This document shows, piece after piece, positions 57,840 to 64,000 of a stretch of DNA of 64,000 nucleotides. The translations under genes and the position numbers were made by a program. Position 1 is the stretch's first letter, and every line of letters begins with the position of its first letter. The stretch comes from Ambrosia x helenae. Its lineage: Eukaryota; Streptophyta; Magnoliopsida; Asterales; Asteraceae. The DNA lies in contig CM061228.1 of NCBI GenBank assembly GCA_030844895.1, positions 141,410,444-141,474,443 on the forward strand, written 5' to 3'. The notes below the pieces were generated by a model that was not told the origin of the DNA, did not search any database, and saw only the letters and a list, made by a program, of their open reading frames with translations.

Positions 57840-58024
57840 TGACTTTATATACACCTCTTTCTACTTGAAGCCTGATAAAAGCATCGAAGCTTCTCTATTT
57901 CCCTCCGCAAACCCTACATGACCTTTCATTCCCCTTAAACAGCTCGGCCAAGAAGCTACAAATTGGCGAGATTTAGAGTGTGAGAGAGAGATTTTGAATG
58001 GGTTTTTACTCGCGCTACAGGTAT
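57840..58024 (+). promoter_or_regulatory. Captured promoter/5' UTR of EFR3-like gene
   Basis: A TATA-like CTTTATATACACC at about 57842 is followed by a CT- and A-rich leader and a possible leader exon ending TCGCGCTACAG before GTATGATTTC (58020-58030), a splice-donor-like junction. Consistent with the first exon of a multi-exon gene, but no transcript evidence exists here. Confidence 0.4.
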
Positions 58025-59486
58025 GATTTCATAGAGCGTTCGAATTGTCGGTTAAAACATCGGTAATAAAAGAATAAATTGTCTGATACTTTTTCAATCG
58101 AAGTTTAGTTTCATAGCGATGTTTTCTTTTCATGTTTCATTTGTTGTATTGTTAATCTATTTGGAATAATTAGGACTAACAGTATTGGGTGAATTACTAG
58201 AGCATCATCGACCAAAAAATATGTAAGTTATTTATATTCAAGATCACGGGTAATCATTCAGTAATGTTAGAGATCGAATGGGTAAAATGTTCGGATGATT
58301 TTAATAGTGGAAATAGGAATTATAGATTTATTGAATTGATGAGGATGAAGGTAGGGACACTGTGCTTCCTGGTGGACTTGTGATCCCTAACGTTTCGAAA
58401 TTGATTAATGTTGATAAAGGAGAGCGGACTCGGTTTAGGTGTGATGTTCTTTTGTTCCAACAGGTATGAAACCATGAAATTGATGCTTTTATTGTTTTTT
58501 GTGGTTATAACCGGTAGTTTGTGTATAGTGATGTGTTTGAATTTGCTTTATATGATGATTGTTTGTTGCTTGAAATGGATAATTTTGGTCTCTTTTTGGT
58601 ATGAATGGGACATATGGGTGGGTGGTCTTCATATAATTGCTTTTGACATTATTGTTGTTCAACTGTTGACTGTTATGCATGTGGAAATATGATCTTGTTT
58701 ATAGTTTGTAGGGGTTTTTTAAATGTTTTATTTGTGTTTTGGGTTGGATGAGTTAGTAGGAATGTAAAAGGTGTAACCGAATTACAAGATATTGGGAAAA
58801 CGTCAATAACTATTCTAATATTTAAACTAGAGGTAAAATGTAGATGCGAATTTTTTTTATTTTTTATATATATATTTTTTTATGGATGAGTGAATTGTGT
58901 AGGAAGATGGGTGTGATTTCAAGGAAGTTATTCCCATCATGTGTGAACATGTGTGTCTGTTGTCCAGCTCTGCGATCGCGGTCTCGGCAACCGGTGAAGA
59001 GATATAAGAAACTGCTTGCTAAGATCTTCCCCAAATCACCTGTTAGTGTTTATATACTTGTTTGATTTTGTGTGAAAGTATGAAACCATTTTGTTTAATT
59101 TAGTTTTTCCAGAGACTGAAGCTTTATTTTGGGTGCAGGGTGATTCTCCTAATGAACGGAAGATTGCGAAGTTGTGTGAATACGCTGCCAAAAACCCTTT
59201 TTGTATTTCGAAGGTTAGTGACTGTATTTGTATTGTATCATCTTGGTTAACCTGTTAACTAGGTTTTAAAAGGTGCGCTTGAGGCTCACCTAATTGTGAG
59301 CTGCGCTCAGGCGCAAGTCTTTGAGCTTCAGAATGTTGGGGGCGATCGGTGTACAAAAGGCGCACCCGAGGCGTAGGAAAACAAGGCTTGAGGAGCGCCT
59401 TTTGTACATGGAAGATTTTATGCATAAGAATGTTGTACATATAACTTTTAGGTTGTACATATAGTTTATTAATATATCAAATCCTT

Positions 59487-60200
59487 TTTTTTAACAGCAA
59501 AATTTCATTATCAAAACGGGAATCGGCTTAGCAAGAAGCTAAAAAACCGAGGAAACACAAAGGTACAAATAGTCCACCAAGTTACGTTTTATTAATGGCG
59601 CTAAAACTACACCAAGAATTCCAATCAATCCAGTTTCGCCTAGCTCTATTTTTAACCCAAAGATAAGATTTACTTTTAATCTCAATGATTGTCTTTGATA
59701 TACTTGGAGGTAAAGCGTTGAAGATCTGGTCATTCCGCGCTCGCCATATGTTCCAAATGGTGGTGAGGAAAATAGCTTTCACTGCTTTGACTTGGAACTT
59801 GTTACTGAAGCAACCTTCTAGGTACTACATAAGGTCGGAAAGATCTCCACCACAAGGCATTGGGATTTTGGTCCATAGAAAAACCACTGACCAGACTGGT
59901 GAAGCAAAAGAACAGTCACGAAATAGATGCCTTGGGGTTTCGTCCTGAAGTCTGCATAAGGGGCAAAGACTAGATGCAATGTTTAATCCTCTTCTAACCA
60001 GATTGAGCCTTGTAGGAGTTCTGTCCATAATCGCTCTCCAACCAAAGAAGTCCACCTTGATCGGAACCCAATTATTCCATTTATAAAAGAATGCAGGTTT
60101 GAAAACAAATCGTTCTCAATAGGAAGCCTGAGCGATGAAGAGACAAAAGCAAGATCAGGCCCAGCAGACCAGATCCAATTATCTGGAGAAGAGGTGATGG
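59487..60200 (-). mobile_element. LINE (L1-type) 3' fragment with zf-RVT domain
   Basis: On the minus strand a frame (60055-59825) encodes FFGWRAIMDRTPTRLNLVRR and CPLCRLQDETPRHLFRDC, the zinc-binding domain (C-X2-C-X8-H-X4-C) at the end of plant L1 ORF2. After a frame change the tail TTIWNIWRARNDQIFNALPP follows. Upstream residues SPDNWIWSAGPDLAF are seen in a further frame. It ends in a T-rich stretch at 59487-59494 (poly(A) on the minus strand). A dead, 5'-truncated copy. Confidence 0.8.
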
Positions 60201-60348
60201 AAATATTTTAAAGCATACTTTTGAAGCATATTAAATCATTTATCAAAGTTATTTATATCTAAGTTTTAAGTAAGTGATGATAGGTACGTATGAGAAATAT
60301 AAATATTTATTTAAATACCTAGCGCCTCGTGTAATGAAGCGGTGCATG

Positions 60349-60993
60349 TAGGCCTGTAAACGAATCGAACGTTCATGAACTGTTCGTGAACTGTTCGACG
60401 GGAAGTTCGTTTATGTTCGTTTATTTGAATAAATGAACAAACACGAACACAATTTTTTGTTCGTTTAATTAAACGAACGAACATGAACACACGTTGTGTT
60501 CGTTCATTTATGTTCATGAACGTTCGTTTATGTTCGTTTATTTTGTTCGTTTATGTTCGTTTAATTAAACTTAGCTTTATTTTTTATTATTATTTATTTC
60601 TTTTTGTTAAGTAACCTTAATTCATATGTTCTAAACACTTAACCCTAACCCTAACATTCTAAACATATCACTTATTAGCCGCTCTCCACCCCAACCCTAA
60701 CGTTCATTTATGTTCATGAATCATTATTAACTTGTTTTTGTTTATGTTCGTATATGTTCATTTGTGTTCGTTTATATTGATCATTTGTGTTCGTTTATGT
60801 TCATGAACTGTTCGTTTAGGTTTAAATGAACGAACATAAACGAACACGAACACGACAAATTTCTTAATGAACGAACACGAACACAAAAATGTGTTCGATT
60901 ATGTGTTCGTGTTCGTGTTCGTGTTCGGTTAAAGTTAAATGAACAAACACGAACACGCCTGTGTTCGTGTTCGTTCGGTTCGTTTACAGGCCT
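60349..60993. mobile_element. hAT foldback MITE with GTTCGTTTATGTTCG words
   Basis: Termini TAGGCCTGTAAACGAATCG and inverted CGTTTACAGGCCTA, with the perfect 8-bp target duplication GGTGCATG (60341-60348 and 60994-61001). Interior dominated by GTTCGTTTATGTTCGTTTA and complement. A short CCTAACCCTAAC stretch occurs at 60640. No coding capacity. Confidence 0.9.
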
Positions 60994-62381
60994 AGGTGCA
61001 TGACGTGATGTAAAGTATTTGATGTATAACAGTGCACTTTTGCACTTTGTTTCTAGCGCCCCAGCTCTGGACCATATCGCCTTGGTGCGCCTCACTCTTT
61101 TTGAAACTGAGCCTGTTAATGGCGGAAATAATCAGTGTTAACATATCATTGAAAACCTTTTGTTATATATATATATTTCAAAGTATCTTGAAGTAAGATG
61201 CTACAAAGAGTTGCGGTTAGATCAAGTGCATCTGGTTACTGTTATTACAGAGGTGTATAGTAAGTTGATTTGCATGTGCACAGAGCAAATGCAAGTTGTT
61301 TAGACTATTTTTTGTCTACTTAACTTGTATTATAAGTTGAAAGTGTTGTTAATAGTATAATTTGAAATAATGGTGATTTGTTATTACTAAATGTTCAGGG
61401 CATACTTTCCGGTCAACCTGATGAATGTTTCAGTCGAACTTTTGGATGATGCAAAACGCGATACAGTCCAGATAATTGGATGTCAGACTCTGTTAAATTT
61501 ATCTATAGTCAGGTGAGCCATTTCAGTTTCTGCTTGTAGACAATGACAAACAAAATTGTAAATGTCATCATACCACTTTGGTAAGTTGAAGTTGAATAAT
61601 CATTGAAGTGACAAAATGGGCGGGTCTAAAGGGTCCAGGTTAAATGGGTGGTTTTGATTGTGAATTGGATGGACCCAGTTCACTTTTTTCCCAAGTTTCT
61701 TAAAAATATGTATAAATAATTAGTGGGTTAGCTTTGTCGACTAATGATAAAAAACTGGATTATGTTAAGTTCCATTAATAACAATAATATTTTGCAGAGG
61801 GAAAATCAAACTCTTGAGTAATTTGATGATGAGTATAGTGGTGGTGTTGTAAATCCAAATCCTTTAATCATCTCTTTGACTTTAGAGGACATTATTATTA
61901 TTTTTTTACTTTTAGTTTCAAGTTAATAACCTCTAATCAACATCAATACATGTTTATTTTATTTATTTAATTTCTTTATCAAATGATCATTGTTGTTCTA
62001 ATTGAGTCAACAATTTTTTTTATGTAGCAGCGCTTTGTAGTTTTCTGCTCGCCTACGCAGATAGTATAAAGACGTTCTAATCTGAAAACACGGTAAGTTC
62101 TGTACTATCGAAGGTTGTTTTTTTTATTTTTCGATTGTATACTGATAATTTAACCTCCCCGGTTGGCTGGTCAATCTATGCTTATGCAGAGCATCTATGC
62201 ATACCCATTCTTGATGACTTTTTTTTTTTATCAATTGTTGAATTTTTTAATGTGGTTATATGAATTGTTCTAAAAGTTATGTTATTTCAATTGTGTTATG
62301 AAATGTTAACAGAACCAAATGATACAAACTAAAATTTCCTCGCATAACGAACCCGCTGCAACGCGCGGGCATCACCACTAG

Positions 62382-63200
62382 TACAATCATAACTTAGCAT
62401 TAAGTTTGTGGTTATAATAGGTATTAGTTTCTAAAGGTATTGGACATCCTATTTATAATTCTAACCGTGGTCTGTTTCCTCCTAGGCTAGCAATATCATC
62501 TCACCAATTTTGATTTAAGCAACAAACGCACATCCAAGCACCCACTAAACTATTATAAGTGAAGATTATGTAATTGAAGCAAATAACACTTTGACGGGTG
62601 AGATATCTAAACATTCATAATTAATGTCCCGCTGCAACGCGCGGGTTGACGTCAACTCGTTAATGAATATTTGTTAATGCAATGTCACATGAAAGGTAAG
62701 TTTATCCGACTTAATAGATGTTATTGTTTGTTTAGTCGATCTTGTTCATAAGAAACGTTCAAAGTTGTATGTATGTATTTGTCTCCATTTAATTTGTTGT
62801 GTATGTATCATATTTTATAATTTGATGAAAAGGAAAGGCCAAGCCCAATATATAGGTTTTCCCACATAATAATATAAATTGCGAAATACCAAAACATTAC
62901 AACAAATAAAAAACGAAATATAATCAAATTTCAACTTTTAAAATGACGTGGTTAAATATTTGTATCTTAATCGACAAACTCTCTTAGAGCACCAGAAGTG
63001 TTCACGGAATCACGGGTGATATGTGGATGTGTGACTCGCCGCGAGTCACAAATATTCGGTATCAATTGTAGGCAGGGCCGGCCTTAATGCTTTGTAAATT
63101 TAGAGTTCTAGGGCCCCCATTTTACTAGCCTTTGTTTTTAAATTCATAGCTAAACGATGATGTTGGATCTAAACAAATTCAACAAATCGTTGGATGTCTT
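62382..63200. other. Intergenic DNA with a second Helitron-type hairpin
   Basis: At 62626-62646 CCCGCTGCAACGCGCGGG repeats the terminal hairpin of the Helitron ending at 62381, but no CTAG follows; it may be a truncated relative. Otherwise nothing recognised. Confidence 0.4.
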
Positions 63201-63209
63201 TCCAGATAT

Positions 63210-63350
63210 CTCCCACCGTGAGCGGATCTTGAATGAAAAACCTGGTAGGGTTGGGCTCAATCTGGTAGGGTCGAACTCAATGCATATAAAAATTTTCGGT
63301 AAAATTTACATTACAAAACGAAAAACTGGGTGGGCCAAGGCCCGGTCTGC
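63210..63350 (+). repeat. Fragment of the repeat found at 4465-4575 and 7995-8110
   Basis: Shares GGATCTTGAATGAAA, CCTGGTAGGG, CATATAAAAATTTTCG and GGGTGGGCC-AAGGCCCGG with the two 0.6-kb direct repeats in the left part of the window; more diverged. Confidence 0.6.
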
Positions 63351-63793
63351 CCTAGTGAAGAACTGCCCATGTCTCCCACGATGCAGATGTAAAAGCCAAC
63401 AAGAAATCCGTTTCCATGAAGAAAATAAATCATAAGTCTCAAATCAAATCGAATGAATCTAATTTATTTCCTTTAAGTTCTTCTCCACATTTAGCTCTTG
63501 TCAAGAACCAAAAATAATAAAAAGGAGGGCATTACTCTTTCCGAAAAACGGTTGACCCTCCTTTGCACCAACTATAACTTTTTAATTTATTGTTGCTGGT
63601 CCGAACCCTGAGTAAAGAAGGAGATTTTTTTTTAAAAAAAATAATCTAAAAGGGTCCCGACTCTTTTAGTTCGGGCCTCTAAAAATGTTGAACTGGCTAT
63701 GATTGCGGGTCTGTTAGTCCAATTTTTTTAGGTCAAAATCATGCTATAATCCATCCAAGGAAAAAAAGTTATAAATGAAACATGAAACGTAAG
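63351..63793. other. Intergenic DNA, nothing recognised
   Basis: AT-rich without supported features. Confidence 0.35.
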
Positions 63794-64000
63794 TAGGGGT
63801 GTTCATCGGTTCGGTTTATGGTTTATTTGGTTTATTCGATTCAGTTTATTCGGTTTTCAAAATTTTGTACCCCAAACCAAAAACCAAACCAAACCAAATT
63901 AGGAATATGGAAACCAAACCAAATTCAACCAAATTGAATTCGGTTTGGTTTCGGTTTAACCAAACAAACCAAATTCAACCAAATTGAAACGAAGTTTGTT
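63794..64000 (+). mobile_element. Left part of a hAT-like MITE with GGTTTGGTTT words, cut by window edge
   Basis: Begins TAGGGGTGTTCATCGG, the family terminus, then repeats of CGGTTTGGTTT/AAACCAAACC. The right end lies outside the window. Confidence 0.6.

Larger units (their letters stand above)
59262..61110. repeat. GCGCC-rich repeat interrupted by LINE and MITE
   Basis: GTTTTAAAAGGTGCGCTTGAG with GAGCTGCGCTCAGGCGCAAG at 59262-59410, and AGCGCCCCAGCTCTGGACC with CTTGGTGCGCCTCACTC at 61056-61098, look like two halves of one repeat family (the style also seen at 29575-29935). Between them lie the LINE fragment and the hAT MITE. Confidence 0.45.
58907..61512 (+). pseudogene. EFR3/SEMI-ROLLED LEAF2-like gene fragment (exons 1-4)
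   Basis: Exon 1 58907-59041 (MGVISRKLFPSCVNMCVCCP, ALRSRSRQPVKRYKKLLAKI), exon 2 59139-59213 (GDSPNERKIAKLCEYAAKNP), exon 3 about 61184-61290 (YLEVRCYKELRLDQVHLV, YSKLICMCTEQ) and exon 4 61399-61512 (AYFPVNLMNVSVELLDDAKR, QIIGCQTL). They match the N-terminus of plant EFR3 proteins (EFOP/SRL2), armadillo-like membrane scaffolds that recruit phosphatidylinositol 4-kinase to the plasma membrane; the Cys-rich CVCCPAL stretch is the palmitoylation region. The intact protein is nearly 1000 residues; only about 140 codons are here. A one-base deletion after GCQTL puts the terminal FIYSQ codons out of frame, the IAK codons before YLE are lost with the original acceptor, and the intron after exon 3 would use a GC donor (GCAAGT). 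Exons 2 and 3 are separated by 2 kb of nested insertions. A fragment, not a functional EFR3. Confidence 0.85.
57511..62381 (+). mobile_element. Gene-capturing Helitron carrying an EFR3-like fragment
   Basis: Starts TCTATAATACATTATAAAGG directly after A (57510) and ends with the stem-loop CCCGCTGCAACGCGCGGG, CATCACCA and CTAG (62378-62381) followed by T. Start, hairpin, CTAG and A|T insertion context all fit a Helitron. No Rep/helicase is encoded. It contains a captured promoter-like region and the first four coding exons of an EFR3-like gene in sense orientation, and was later entered by a LINE fragment and a hAT MITE. The 5' boundary rests on motif similarity only. Confidence 0.65.

Noticed and set aside
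60605..60700. CCCTAA repeats considered as an interstitial telomere
   Set aside because: Only two or three units, not the plant CCCTAAA form, inside a hAT MITE.

Overview
The window is nuclear DNA of a flowering plant, most likely a eudicot. It is AT-rich, its genes are interrupted by GT-AG introns, and most of its length is transposable elements: LTR retrotransposons, a TRIM, tRNA-derived SINEs, a LINE, Helitrons, and hAT and PIF/Harbinger MITEs. The style of the repeats suggests a daisy-family (Asteraceae) genome, but that is an impression, not a demonstration.

Gene content is low. From left to right: (i) 610-2129 (+), the 3' part of a bifunctional riboflavin kinase/FMN hydrolase gene; (ii) four copies of one F-box gene (At1g67623/At2g35280-like), all on the minus strand. 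Copies A (5045-6406) and B (14675-16007) are pseudogenes; copies C (37475-39619) and D (44921-46148) have intact three-exon reading frames; (iii) 19692-24859 (-), exons of an NAD-malic enzyme pseudogene; (iv) 32247-33016 (+), an intact FBS1-like F-box gene; (v) 48789-49684 (+), an intact, divergent heat-shock-factor gene beside F-box copy D, with a truncated inverted copy (16788-16942) beside F-box copy B; (vi) 58907-61512 (+), the first coding exons of an EFR3/SRL2-like gene, apparently captured by a Helitron.

The dominant architecture is a segmental duplication. Blocks at about 13.87-18.49 kb and 44.75-48.94 kb both carry the F-box gene with its flanks, an unrecognised coding remnant and the HSF promoter and 5' exon. 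In the left block the half beyond the F-box promoter is inverted relative to the right block, and the breakpoint lies in a sequence that forms a near-perfect inverted repeat (46855-47343) in the right block. A hAT MITE at 14014-14638 can be dated after the duplication because copies A and D preserve the empty site.

Nested insertions are unusually legible. A hAT element (20435-24711, perfect 8-bp TSD) in a malic-enzyme intron contains a 2.6-kb Ty3-type LTR. A 5.06-kb non-autonomous LTR retrotransposon (51534-56590) has 5-bp TSDs, near-identical LTRs and a tRNA-Asp-type primer site, and encodes only a zinc-knuckle protein. A Helitron ends about 50 bp upstream of the TATA box of the FBS1-like gene. 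A second Helitron (57511-62381) carries the EFR3-like fragment and was itself invaded by a LINE fragment and a hAT MITE. No wholly new biological system is visible. The points most worth following up are the Helitron capture, the foldback/inversion at the F-box-HSF loci, and the hAT MITE family filled with short word repeats.
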